Shown piece by piece: positions 51,736 through 63,206 of a stretch of DNA of 64,000 nt. The position numbers and the translations under genes were made by a program. Location: positions 186,001-250,000 of the forward strand of contig JADYYP010000047.1 in assembly GCA_020853575.1 (NCBI GenBank), read 5' to 3'. A model generated the notes under the pieces. That model saw only the letters and a program-made list of their open reading frames with translations, did no database searches and had not been told where the DNA came from. Every line of letters starts with the position of its first letter. Position 1 is the first letter of the stretch. Origin of the DNA: Planctomycetota bacterium. Lineage in GTDB: Bacteria; Planctomycetota; UBA1135; GCA-002686595.

Positions 51736-52037
51736 CGCGGACCTCCTTCGGCGCGACGATAGCGCGGCGCGCGAGCTCGAGCGGGAGCGCTTGGTTTGTG
51801 ACGCTGGCTTCACCGCGCCGACCTCGCTGGGGGGAGCGAGCACCCTCGAAAACGCGCGTTTCGAGCCCGCTGGCGCGCGCCGATCCGGGCCAAGTGGAGC
51901 TCGCTAGTGCTTACCTCGAAACAAGTTGTGACTGCTGAGCGCCCGCATTACCCGCCGTTAGGCCGATATTAGGGTAGCCTCGCGGGCCGATCCCCTCCCC
52001 CGTTCCCCAAGCGGCGGAGCCCACCTTCGAGGCAGCC
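51736..52037. other. Intergenic region of 300 bases upstream of imuA
   Basis: No gene is seen. The region contains the inverted repeat at 51845-51865 and a locally AT-richer part near 51960-51975 (GATATTAGGGTAG) that could hold a -10 element. Two TTAGG units are spaced 11 bases apart there. The Shine-Dalgarno for imuA is weak. Confidence 0.4.
51845..51865. repeat. Inverted repeat upstream of the imuA cassette
   Basis: CTCGAAA (51845-51851) and TTTCGAG (51859-51865) form a nearly perfect palindrome around ACGCGCG. The same CTCGAAA motif occurs again at 51915-51921 in the context CTCGAAACAAGTTGTG. Both lie in the 300-base upstream region of an error-prone polymerase operon, where an SOS (LexA) operator would be expected. 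It could also simply be a hairpin. Confidence 0.4.
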
Positions 52038-52754
52038 ATGCAACCGGCCGTGCGAGACCGCGGGGAACAGCTCCCCGCGCTGCGAGAACAACTTCTGCGA
52101 TGCGAGCTCCGGCCCGCGCCTCTGCGGCACCTGGGAGCGCTCCGCTCGCAGCCCGGTCCGCCGAGCTGGACGCTGGCCGAGTTGCTCGGTCGTCTGGTCG
52201 AGCTCTCGAGCCAGCGCGCGAGCGCCGCACTGTCGCTCGCCCTGCGCGTGGTGCACGACGCGCAGCGACAGGGTGAGCAGGCCGCCTGGGTCGGCGGGCG
52301 CGCGAGCACGTTCTATCCGCCGGACGCCGCCGAGCTCGGCGTCGACCTCGCGGCCTTGGTCGTCGTGCGCCTGCCGCGCGACGGCGAGATCGCGCTCGCC
52401 GGCGAGTGGTTGGCGCGCAGCGGCTCGTTCGGCTTGGTGGTGCTCGATCTGACGCGCTGGGGCGCCGTGCCCATGGCGCTGCAGTCGCGGCTCCTGGCCC
52501 AGGCGCAAAAGCACGACCTCGCCGTGCTGTGCCTGACGGAGAAAGCCAGTTCCGCCGCGAGCCTGAGCTCGCTGGTCTCGCTGCGCGCCGAAGCACGCCT
52601 GCGGCGGCGCACGACGGCGGAACAGGACGCGGGGCAAGCTGCGGCCGGCGCCGGCGCGAGCTTCGAGTGCGAGCTCGCCGTCCTCAAGGACAAGCGCCGC
52701 TCGCGGCTGTGGAGCCAGGTCGAGGTGGCCCGTGGAACGCCTGGCCTGCGTTGA
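52038..52754 (+). CDS. imuA: ImuA/SulA-like RecA-fold accessory protein of the mutasome
   Basis: The product has 238 residues from ATG 52038. It resembles ImuA: the RecA-like core without a clear Walker A lysine, with a core strand ALVVVRLPRDGEIALAGEWLARSG, then GLVVLDLTRWGAVPMALQSRLLAQAQKH and AVLCLTEKASSAASLSSLVSLRAEARLRR. Its position directly before imuB and dnaE2, overlapping imuB by 23 bases, is the usual imuA-imuB-dnaE2 cassette. It is thought to help recruit or regulate the error-prone polymerase after DNA damage. By sequence alone the family call is only moderately strong; the context makes it likely. Confidence 0.82.
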   Translation: MQPAVRDRGEQLPALREQLLRCELRPAPLRHLGALRSQPGPPSWTLAELLGRLVELSSQRASAALSLALRVVHDAQRQGEQAAWVGGRASTFYPPDAAELGVDLAALVVVRLPRDGEIALAGEWLARSGSFGLVVLDLTRWGAVPMALQSRLLAQAQKHDLAVLCLTEKASSAASLSSLVSLRAEARLRRRTTAEQDAGQAAAGAGASFECELAVLKDKRRSRLWSQVEVARGTPGLR

Positions 52755-54203
52755 CCTTCCCGCCTTGCCGCTGCAGTTGCTCGCCGCGCGCCACCCCGAG
52801 TGGCGCGGCGCGCCGGCGGCCGTCGTCGACCGCGACGCGCCCCACGGCGTGGTGCTGTGGGCCAACGAGCGCGCGCACCGCGCCGGCGTGCTCGCCGGAT
52901 TGCGCTATTCGGCGGCGCTCTCCCTGTGCACCGAGCTGCGCGCGGGCGAAGTCGCGGTGCGCGAGATCGAGGCCGGGGTCGAGACACTGTGCCGCTTGCT
53001 GCGGCAGTTTTCTCCGCACGTCGAGCCGAGCGCGGCGGAGCCGGGCGTGTTCTGGCTCGACGATTCCGGTCTCGAGCTGCTGCGGCCCTCGCGCATCGCA
53101 TGGTGCAAGAGGCTGCGCGCCGCGCTCGGCGACGCGGGCTTCCAGGCCGCCGTGGTCGCGGGCTCGCAGCGCTTCTCGACCTACGCGCTCGCCAAGGCGC
53201 TGCACGGCGCGCGCGTGCTGGTGTTCGACGATCAAGGCGTCGAGCGCGCCCTGGCGCAGCGCGTGCCGCTGCAGCGCATCACCCTCGAGCCGCGCGTGCG
53301 CGACGAGCTCGACAAGCTCGCCGTGCGCACCGTCGGCGACCTCGTGCGCCTGCCGTCCGAGAGCGTGCTGATCCGCTTCGGCCCCGAGGTGCGCCGGCTG
53401 CACGCGCTGGCCGCGGGCACGCTCGCGGCGCCGCTCGAGCCGCGCGAGGACCTGGCGCCGCCGCGGGCCTCGATCGACCTCGACTTCCCCGTCACCAGCG
53501 TCGACGAGCTCGTGTTCGTCGTGTTCGAGCTCGCGCAGCCGCTCGCGCGCACGCTCGCGGCGCAAGGACGGGCGATCAAGGCCCTGACGGTGCGCGCCGG
53601 CGCGCTCGAGCTCACGGTCGAGCCCGCTGACGCGACCCTGGAGCTCGCGCAGCTCGCGCGCTTGCTGCGCATGAAGCTCGAGAGCGCCAAGCTCGCGCGC
53701 GACGTCGAGCGGATCGCGCTCGAGCTGCGCACGGCGCCGGCGACGCCCGAGCAACTGCGCTTGTTCGCCCAGCGACCGGGCCGCGATCCGGCGGCCGCCG
53801 CACAGGCCTTCGCCGCTCTGCGCGCCGCTTTCGGCGAGGACGTGGTCGTGCGCGCCGCGCTGCAGCCGGTGCACTTGCCCGAAGTGCGCTTCCAATGGGA
53901 GCGCGTCGACGAGCTCACTCCGCCGCGGCCACGCGAGGTCGCGCTCGCGCCGCTGGTGCGGCGTCTGTACGCGAAACCGATCCGCCTGCCGACGCGCTCA
54001 CGCCACGAGGAAGACGGCTGGATGCTGCGCGGCGTCTCGCACGGCTCGGTGGCGCGGCTCCACGGGCCCTACCTCCTCTCGGGTGGCTGGTGGCGCGCGC
54101 AAGTCGAGCGCGACTACCACTTCGCCGAGATGCACAGCGGCGAGATCTTCTGGATCTACTTCGACCGCTGCCGCCGCCGCTGGTTCCTGCAGGGGAGCGT
54201 GTC

Positions 54204-54207
<4 letters not shown>
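52732..54207 (+). CDS. imuB: ImuB, catalytically inactive Y-family polymerase homologue
   Basis: The product has 491 residues from GTG 52732. The Y-family layout is clear: [20 protein letters not shown] at the first palm motif, then [12 protein letters not shown] at the second, followed by a thumb with helix-hairpin-helix ([19 protein letters not shown], then [16 protein letters not shown]). The catalytic SIDE motif is replaced by EPGVFW, so nucleotide transfer is not expected. A C-terminal ImuB-type domain with [13 protein letters not shown] and WFLQGSVS follows. ImuB connects DnaE2 with the sliding clamp and ImuA. The stop overlaps the dnaE2 start by four bases. Confidence 0.88.
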
Positions 54208-57332
<3,125 letters not shown>

Positions 57333-57414
57333 GCTCGAGCGACTGCGCGCCGGTGGAGCACGGACCTCCCGCCCCCGAGCTTCGAGAGCGGTCGGGCGCC
57401 GCGCGCGCGGGTTC

Positions 57415-59277
57415 TCAAGGACAGGTGGTGAAGCGCAATCCGTTGGAAAGGCCGGTGGTGCTCGGACTCTGCGGATCGCGGAACCAAGCCTGCATCCAGA
57501 ACGTCGAGCCCGGCGCGACCGAGGTCACCAGCGAGGTCAGCGGAGAGCTGAACGAGCCCGTGCACGTTCCGGCCGTGCCGCCCGAGAACTGCACCGGCAG
57601 GCGCGAGAGCGGCGGAGCGACACACAGGAAGCCACCCTGGAAGGGCGCGTTGAACGGACCGTTCGTGCCGCGGAACACGAGCCCGGCGCGCTGGCCTTCG
57701 ACTTGGTGGGTGCTCACCACGAAGTTGCCCGAGGGCGTGGGCGTGCCGCCGGAGCTCATCGTCGCCGAGCAGCCGTGCGAGGAGAGCTTCGACGTGCAGT
57801 AGCTCTGCGGCGCCGCGCAGCCAGCGGTGATGCGCAGCGCCAGCGGGCTGTTGGCGAACAAGACCCCGTCGCCGCGCCGCGAGAGCGTGCCCGGACCGCT
57901 CGTGCCCACGTTGGCGGCCGCGAAGTACACGCCGGGATGATTGCTCGAGAGCCGCAGCCAATGTCGCCCCGCGGGCAAGCTCACGTTGAACGTGTGGTAG
58001 AGCCAATTGACGTTGTCGGGGTCGAAACGGAACTGGCCCACGACCGCGGCCAGGGGCAGGGCCTCGTTCGCGAAGGCCCCGCTGCCGTCGTCGGGAAACA
58101 GCGTCGCCGTGAAGCCCGAGCCGTTGCCGTAGTTGGCGGTGAAGCCGTCGAGCGCGATCTGATCGACGTTCCAACCACCGCTGGGGACGTCGATCGGCGA
58201 GAAGATCTCGAACTGCACGCCCGGAGCCGGGCCGCCCAAGGTCAGGCTCGGCACGCTGGGATTCGAGCCTTGGTCGACCAGGTAGGTGTAGCTCGGGCAG
58301 GGCGCGGCCTCGCACTCGTCGGGCACTCCGTTGGAGTTGCAGTCACTCGACGTGCCGCCCGCGATGTCGAAGCGATCGGCGATGCCGTTGGCGTTGCAGT
58401 CCGCGAGCGCCTGCGGCGGCCGGCCGGTGCTCAGCGCCAGCGCCGACGGCGAATGGTTGGTCGGGCTGGCGTACAGCAAAGTGCGGTTCTGCCCATTCAG
58501 GTCCGTGCGCTCGATGCGATCCGACAGGTCGTCGGCGAAGTAGATCGAGCCGCCGCCGCGATCGACGAGCAGCGAGATCAGTCCCCCGCTCTGCACGACG
58601 TTGGGACTGTTGTCGACCAGCACCGTGAAGTCCGTGCCGTCGAGCTTCACGCGGCCGACGAAGTCCGAGATCGTGTCGGCGTCGAGCCAATAGACGTAGC
58701 CCGCGCCGATGTCGAGCTCGACGTCGCGCACCGAGCTCACTCCGCGCACGACGGTGATCACGTTCGCTCCGTCGAGATCCATGCGCCGGATCGACTTGTC
58801 CGCGCCGAAATACACGTGTCCGTTGGTGCCGTCGACGGCCGGCGCGCTCAGCGGCCAGGTCTGGCTGGCCGTGAACAGGAGCTGATTGCTCGAGCCGTCG
58901 AGGTTGGCGCGGCGCAGCGTGTTGCCGTCGGTGTAGTAGAGCTTCCCGGCGCCGTCGAAGCGCGGGCCGCGCGTGCTGCTCGACGCGGCCACGATCTGCT
59001 GCAGCGCGCTGCCGTCGAGGTTCGCTCGGAACACGTCGTTCGGCGCCCACATGTCCGACCAGTAGAGCTTGGCCGCGGGCACGTCGACCTCGAGCCCCAC
59101 CGGCAACCACTCTTGCGCCGGCAACGAAAACAGCGTGCGCAGTCCGCTGCCGTTGAGTTGCATCGCTCGAACGCGCCCGTCCAGGTACTCGTACTCGGCG
59201 AAGTACAGCTCGACCTGGGCGAACGCGGAACCGGCGAGGACCAGCGAGGCGACGACGGCGGCAGCGGAAACGTGCAT
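57415..59277 (-). CDS. Secreted YWTD-type propeller with dockerin-like calcium repeat and the shared C-terminal module
   Basis: The product has 620 residues. The signal peptide ends SAFA-Q. Residues about 25-290 contain repeated strand motifs (KLYWSDMWAPNDVFRANLDGS, GKLYYTDGNTLRRANLDGS, HVYFGADKSIRRMDLDGAN) typical of an LDL-receptor YWTD beta-propeller. A calcium-type loop pair follows (DCNANGIADRFDIAGG, SSDCNSNGVPDECE), similar to dockerin or thrombospondin type-3 repeats. A beta-sandwich of about 150 residues comes next. Residues 493-620 are the shared C-terminal module (YCTSKLSSHGC, FLCVAPP, AWFRDPQ, terminal CP). The protein is very probably surface-exposed; the dockerin-like pair may dock to another protein. 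Confidence 0.82.
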   Translation of the reverse strand: MHVSAAAVVASLVLAGSAFAQVELYFAEYEYLDGRVRAMQLNGSGLRTLFSLPAQEWLPVGLEVDVPAAKLYWSDMWAPNDVFRANLDGSALQQIVAASSSTRGPRFDGAGKLYYTDGNTLRRANLDGSSNQLLFTASQTWPLSAPAVDGTNGHVYFGADKSIRRMDLDGANVITVVRGVSSVRDVELDIGAGYVYWLDADTISDFVGRVKLDGTDFTVLVDNSPNVVQSGGLISLLVDRGGGSIYFADDLSDRIERTDLNGQNRTLLYASPTNHSPSALALSTGRPPQALADCNANGIADRFDIAGGTSSDCNSNGVPDECEAAPCPSYTYLVDQGSNPSVPSLTLGGPAPGVQFEIFSPIDVPSGGWNVDQIALDGFTANYGNGSGFTATLFPDDGSGAFANEALPLAAVVGQFRFDPDNVNWLYHTFNVSLPAGRHWLRLSSNHPGVYFAAANVGTSGPGTLSRRGDGVLFANSPLALRITAGCAAPQSYCTSKLSSHGCSATMSSGGTPTPSGNFVVSTHQVEGQRAGLVFRGTNGPFNAPFQGGFLCVAPPLSRLPVQFSGGTAGTCTGSFSSPLTSLVTSVAPGSTFWMQAWFRDPQSPSTTGLSNGLRFTTCP

Positions 59278-59340
59278 GGAGCTCCTCGAAGGAGCCTCAG
59301 CGTACTCCGCCGTCGCGGCCGCGGAGCGCGCGCGACGCGC

Positions 59341-61032
59341 TCAATTCGAGATCACGAACTGGAGCGCGTCCGTCAGGCCGAGCTTGAAGGCGTCGCCGGG
59401 ATCGCGATAGGCGAACTGCGCGTTGACCACGCCACCGGCGATCAGCGCGGGGTCGACGCCCGCTTGAATCCAGGCGTTGAGCTCGAATGCGAGCACACCC
59501 GAACAGTCCACCGCCGGTGAAGCCGTGCCGCCCGAGGACTGGCCCGGCGTGCGGCGCAGCGGGAACGCCACGCACATCGTGCCACCCAGGAACGGCGTGC
59601 TCGAAGCGCCCAGGCCGTAGAACAGGTAGCCGGTCTTCTGGTTGAGCACCGAGTGCGCTTGCAGCAAGAACGGGCTCGAGCTGCTGCTCGAGGCGCTGCC
59701 CGAATGCGCGATCGACGGCGTGCAGTTCTGCGAGTTCAGCTTGGCTTGGCAGTAGCGCTGCGGGATCACAGCGCCCAGCTCGTGCGCGAAGTAGTCGCGG
59801 ATGCCATTGGTGTCGCTCGCGGCGAGATTGCTCGCGAACGTGTCGAAGGCCAGCCAGCGCCCGTCGCCCGACAAGGCCACTTCCGCCGCGTCGCCGTTGC
59901 CCTGGTCGCCGCTGGCCGAGCGTCCGGCCATGTACGTGGAGCCCGTCGCGCGATCGAACACGAAGACGTCGGCGTGACCGTTGTGGTCGTCGAAAACCAG
60001 GGCGTCCGAGTCGCTGACGAAGGCCACGAAGCGTCCGTCGTACGAGAGCGCGGGCCCGAAGCCCCCGGCGGCGACGCCGTTCTTGGCGCGGCTCACGAGC
60101 TCGATCGCGCCACTCTGGAGGTCGCGCACGTACACGTCGTTCATTCCGTTTCCATCTCCGGGCACGAGATTGGACGACGCGCTCTCGAAGGCGATCCAGC
60201 GTCCGTCGCTGGACAGCGAGGGACGAGCCGCGCCGAGGTGGGCCTGGACCCCGTTGGCGTTGACGCTGACACGCGCCGTCGTGGACAGCCAGCGGTCGCG
60301 CACGAACACGTCGGCCCAGTCGTTCGCGTCGTTGGGCACCAAGTTGTCGGCGTAGCTCTCGAACGCCACGAAGCGACCGTCGTCCGAGATCGCGGTCTTG
60401 ACCGAGTAGTCCAGGCCTTGCTCGCCGAGGCTCGAGACGCTGACGCGTTCGGTGGTATTCGCCTGGCGGTCGCGCACGAACACGTCGGCCTTGTTGTTGG
60501 TGTCGCCCGCGACCAAGTTGCTCGCCAGGCTCGCGAACGCCACGAAGCGGCCGTCGGGAGTCACCGCATAGGCGAAGTCGGTCTGACCATCGCCGTTGCC
60601 CGTCGTGCCGCTCGTGCTGACATTGACGTTCTCGTTGATCCCGAGCGCGAGGTCGCGGATGTAGATGCGCTTGGGCAAGGTGCTGAACACGATGAAGCGC
60701 CCATCGGCCGACAGCGCCGGATTGCGACTCTCGCCCGAGAACGGCGCGCCGGTCTCGCTGAGGCTGGCCTGGATCGTCGTGCCGGTCTGCAGGTCGCGCA
60801 CGAACACGTCCCAGGTCCCGTTGGTGTCGCCGGGCACGATGTCGTTCGCCGCGGACGAGAAGGCCACGTAGCGGCCGTCGCCACTGAGCACGGGCGCGCC
60901 ATTGCCGCCGACGGCGTGCGTTCCGTTGAAGTCGACGCTGAGCAAGTGCGAGACGCCTTGCGGGCGCGCGACGGCTGGGGCTGCGACGAGGACGATGAGC
61001 GCGGAGAGCGGGGCGAGGTTGGACGTGTACAT
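59341..61032 (-). CDS. Secreted PD40/TolB-like propeller with the shared C-terminal module
   Basis: The product has 563 residues from ATG 61032 with a signal peptide. Residues about 40-400 hold PD40-type blades with repeated ALSADGRFIVFST, ALSYDGRFVAFVSDSDAL and VALSGDGRWLAFDTFASNL motifs, each followed by a DVFVRDLQTG or DVFVFDRATG strand. These resemble TolB-like WD propellers used for protein interaction outside the cell. Residues 427-563 are the shared C-terminal module; this copy begins YCQAKLNSQNC and ends in SN rather than CP, so its final cysteine is missing. It lies 63 bases upstream of the YWTD protein on the same strand. Confidence 0.82.
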   Translation of the reverse strand: MYTSNLAPLSALIVLVAAPAVARPQGVSHLLSVDFNGTHAVGGNGAPVLSGDGRYVAFSSAANDIVPGDTNGTWDVFVRDLQTGTTIQASLSETGAPFSGESRNPALSADGRFIVFSTLPKRIYIRDLALGINENVNVSTSGTTGNGDGQTDFAYAVTPDGRFVAFASLASNLVAGDTNNKADVFVRDRQANTTERVSVSSLGEQGLDYSVKTAISDDGRFVAFESYADNLVPNDANDWADVFVRDRWLSTTARVSVNANGVQAHLGAARPSLSSDGRWIAFESASSNLVPGDGNGMNDVYVRDLQSGAIELVSRAKNGVAAGGFGPALSYDGRFVAFVSDSDALVFDDHNGHADVFVFDRATGSTYMAGRSASGDQGNGDAAEVALSGDGRWLAFDTFASNLAASDTNGIRDYFAHELGAVIPQRYCQAKLNSQNCTPSIAHSGSASSSSSSPFLLQAHSVLNQKTGYLFYGLGASSTPFLGGTMCVAFPLRRTPGQSSGGTASPAVDCSGVLAFELNAWIQAGVDPALIAGGVVNAQFAYRDPGDAFKLGLTDALQFVISN

Positions 61033-61216
61033 GGCGGGTCGTGGCGCGGCGCGCGAAGTGAGAGCGCGCGAGCGTCGCGCGGGGCGGCGACCTTAGCTCG
61101 GAATGCAATTTCGTGCAGGGATCCAGTCGAGCGTTGGCGCTAACGATTCCGACAATGGCTCGCGCAGACGGCGCGGAGGGTGCCCCGCGGTGCTTGGGGC
61201 GGCGCGATTTCGGCTT

Positions 61217-63112
61217 TCACTGCGCCGCGGCGGCCGCCGCGCGGAACTGCATCGCGTGCAAACGGGCGTAGTGCCCGCCGAGCGCCAGCAACTCCTCGTG
61301 TCGCCCGACCTCGACGATCGCCCCCCGGTCGAGCACCACGATGCGATCGGCGTTGCGGATCGTGGACAAGCGGTGCGCGATGACGATCACCGTGCGCTCC
61401 CGCATCAGCCCGTCGAGCGCGCGTTGGACCTCGGCCTCGGACTCGCTGTCGAGCGCGCTGGTCGCTTCGTCGAGCAGCAGCAGCGGCGCGTTCTTGAGCA
61501 CCGCCCGCGCGATCGTGATGCGCTGGCGCTGGCCGCCCGACAGACGCGCGCCTTGATCGCCGACGATCGTCTCGTAGCCCTGCGGCAGCGACTGGATGAA
61601 CTCGTGGATGTGCGCAGCGCGCGCCGCGGCCTCGATCTCCGCCGGGCTCGCGCTCGGCTTGCCGTACAGGATGTTCTCGCGCACCGTCGCGTGGAACAGG
61701 AACGGCACCTGGCCGACCATCGCGTACATGTGCGTCCAGTCGTCGAGCTTGAGCTCGCGCAGGTCGTGCCCGTCGACCGTGATGCGCCCCTGGCTGACGT
61801 CGATGAAGCGCGCCAGCAGGTCGATCATCGTCGTCTTGCCGGCGCCGGAGGGCCCGACCAACGCCAGCGTTTCACCGGGCCGCACGTGCAGCGACACGCC
61901 GCTGAGCGCGGGCAGCGCTTGGGCGGGATAGGTGAAGCCCACGCGCTCGAACTCGATCCCGCGGCCGAGCGAGTGCACCGCGCGCGCACTGGCGTGTTCG
62001 ACGATGTCTTGGCGCTCGTCGAGGATCGCGCTCAGGCGATCGGCGGCTCCGGCCGACTCCTGCACGTGGTTGACGGCGGTCGTGATGCGCTTGACGTGCG
62101 TGTAGATCATCCCGATGCCGGCGAAGAACGTGGCCATCTCGCCGGCGCTGGTGAAGATCGAGAACTCGAGCGTGGCCCAGCCCGCCACGACCAACACCAA
62201 GGCGAAACCCAGGTGCGAGAACAGCGTCGTCGCGGCCTCGATGGTCGCCACCGCGCGCACCATCTTCATCGCCGCGCCCAGGTACTTCTCGTTGACCTCG
62301 CGGTAGCGACCGAGCTCGCGCTCCTCCGCGCGGAAAGCCTTGACGGTGCGAATCCCGGTGAACATCTGCGTCAGGACTTCGAGCGACGCGCCCAGGCTCG
62401 CCAGTGACTTCGTGCTGCGCTTGCGCACGCGCCGGCCGAGCTTGGCGATCGGCGCGATCACCAAGGGCAGCGCGACCAGCACCACCAACGTCGGCAGCGG
62501 GGCGACGATCGCGGCGACCACCAGCGCGCCGACCAGTTGCAGCGGCTGCTGCACCAGGTCCTTGAGCGTCAGGTTGACCGAGTTGAGCGTCTGATTGACG
62601 TCGGAGCTGATGCGCGAGAGCACGTCTCCGAACTGCCGCTCGCCGTGATAGCGCATCGACAGGCCGATGATGTGCCGAGCGAGCCGCTGCCGCAGGTCGA
62701 CCACCACGCGCAGCGCGACCCAACGCGAGAGCAGCGTCAACACGAACTGCGCCAACGCGTTGAGCGCGGTGAGCAGGAACATCAACACGGCCACGGTGGC
62801 CAGCACCGCCAGCTTGCCCTGCTCGCCGCCGTTGCCGGTGGCGTCGCTCGAGACCCACGGCGCGACTTGGGCCAACACGCGGTCGAAGAGCTCGAGGACG
62901 GCCGCCATCGCCGGGTTGTGCTGTTGCGCATCACCCGCCGGCGCGCTGAACAACACGCGCGAGAACAAGGGCACGATCAGCAGCATCGGCGCCTTCTCGC
63001 CGAAGGCCACCACGCTGCCGAGGAGCGTGACCAGCACGAGCTTGCCGAGCTGCGGCCGGAGGTCGCCGGCGAGCAGCCGGTACAACTTCCCGAAGCTCGA
63101 GTCCTTCACCAT
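61217..63112 (-). CDS. MsbA-like ABC exporter (transmembrane plus ATPase)
   Basis: The product has 631 residues from ATG 63112. Residues about 20-330 form the six-helix exporter domain, with a long loop after the second helix (SAPAGDAQQHNPAM). The nucleotide domain has Walker A LVGPSGAGKTTMIDLLA, signature [16 protein letters not shown], Walker B LLLLDEATSALDSES and switch histidine VIAHRLSTI. It is a homodimeric exporter of the lipid A/MsbA or multidrug type. The neighbours do not tell the substrate. The hairpin at 63140-63170 lies just upstream of its start. Confidence 0.9.
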   Translation of the reverse strand: MVKDSSFGKLYRLLAGDLRPQLGKLVLVTLLGSVVAFGEKAPMLLIVPLFSRVLFSAPAGDAQQHNPAMAAVLELFDRVLAQVAPWVSSDATGNGGEQGKLAVLATVAVLMFLLTALNALAQFVLTLLSRWVALRVVVDLRQRLARHIIGLSMRYHGERQFGDVLSRISSDVNQTLNSVNLTLKDLVQQPLQLVGALVVAAIVAPLPTLVVLVALPLVIAPIAKLGRRVRKRSTKSLASLGASLEVLTQMFTGIRTVKAFRAEERELGRYREVNEKYLGAAMKMVRAVATIEAATTLFSHLGFALVLVVAGWATLEFSIFTSAGEMATFFAGIGMIYTHVKRITTAVNHVQESAGAADRLSAILDERQDIVEHASARAVHSLGRGIEFERVGFTYPAQALPALSGVSLHVRPGETLALVGPSGAGKTTMIDLLARFIDVSQGRITVDGHDLRELKLDDWTHMYAMVGQVPFLFHATVRENILYGKPSASPAEIEAAARAAHIHEFIQSLPQGYETIVGDQGARLSGGQRQRITIARAVLKNAPLLLLDEATSALDSESEAEVQRALDGLMRERTVIVIAHRLSTIRNADRIVVLDRGAIVEVGRHEELLALGGHYARLHAMQFRAAAAAAQ

Positions 63113-63139
63113 GGTCGGCGGATGATAGCGGAAACGACT

Positions 63140-63170
63140 CGGGCTCCCGCGCGTGGTGCGTGGGAGCCCG
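63140..63170 (-). terminator. Hairpin after the parvulin-like gene
   Basis: CGGGCTCCC (63140-63148) pairs with GGGAGCCCG (63162-63170), and inner CGC/GCG pairs close a short loop. It lies about 40 bases after the stop of the minus-strand gene ending at 63207. The following T-run is weak (GTCGTTTCC), so termination may need Rho. Confidence 0.55.
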
Positions 63171-63206
63171 ACCGGTCGCAGGCCCGCGGCGCGCGCCGCG
63201 CCGCGC

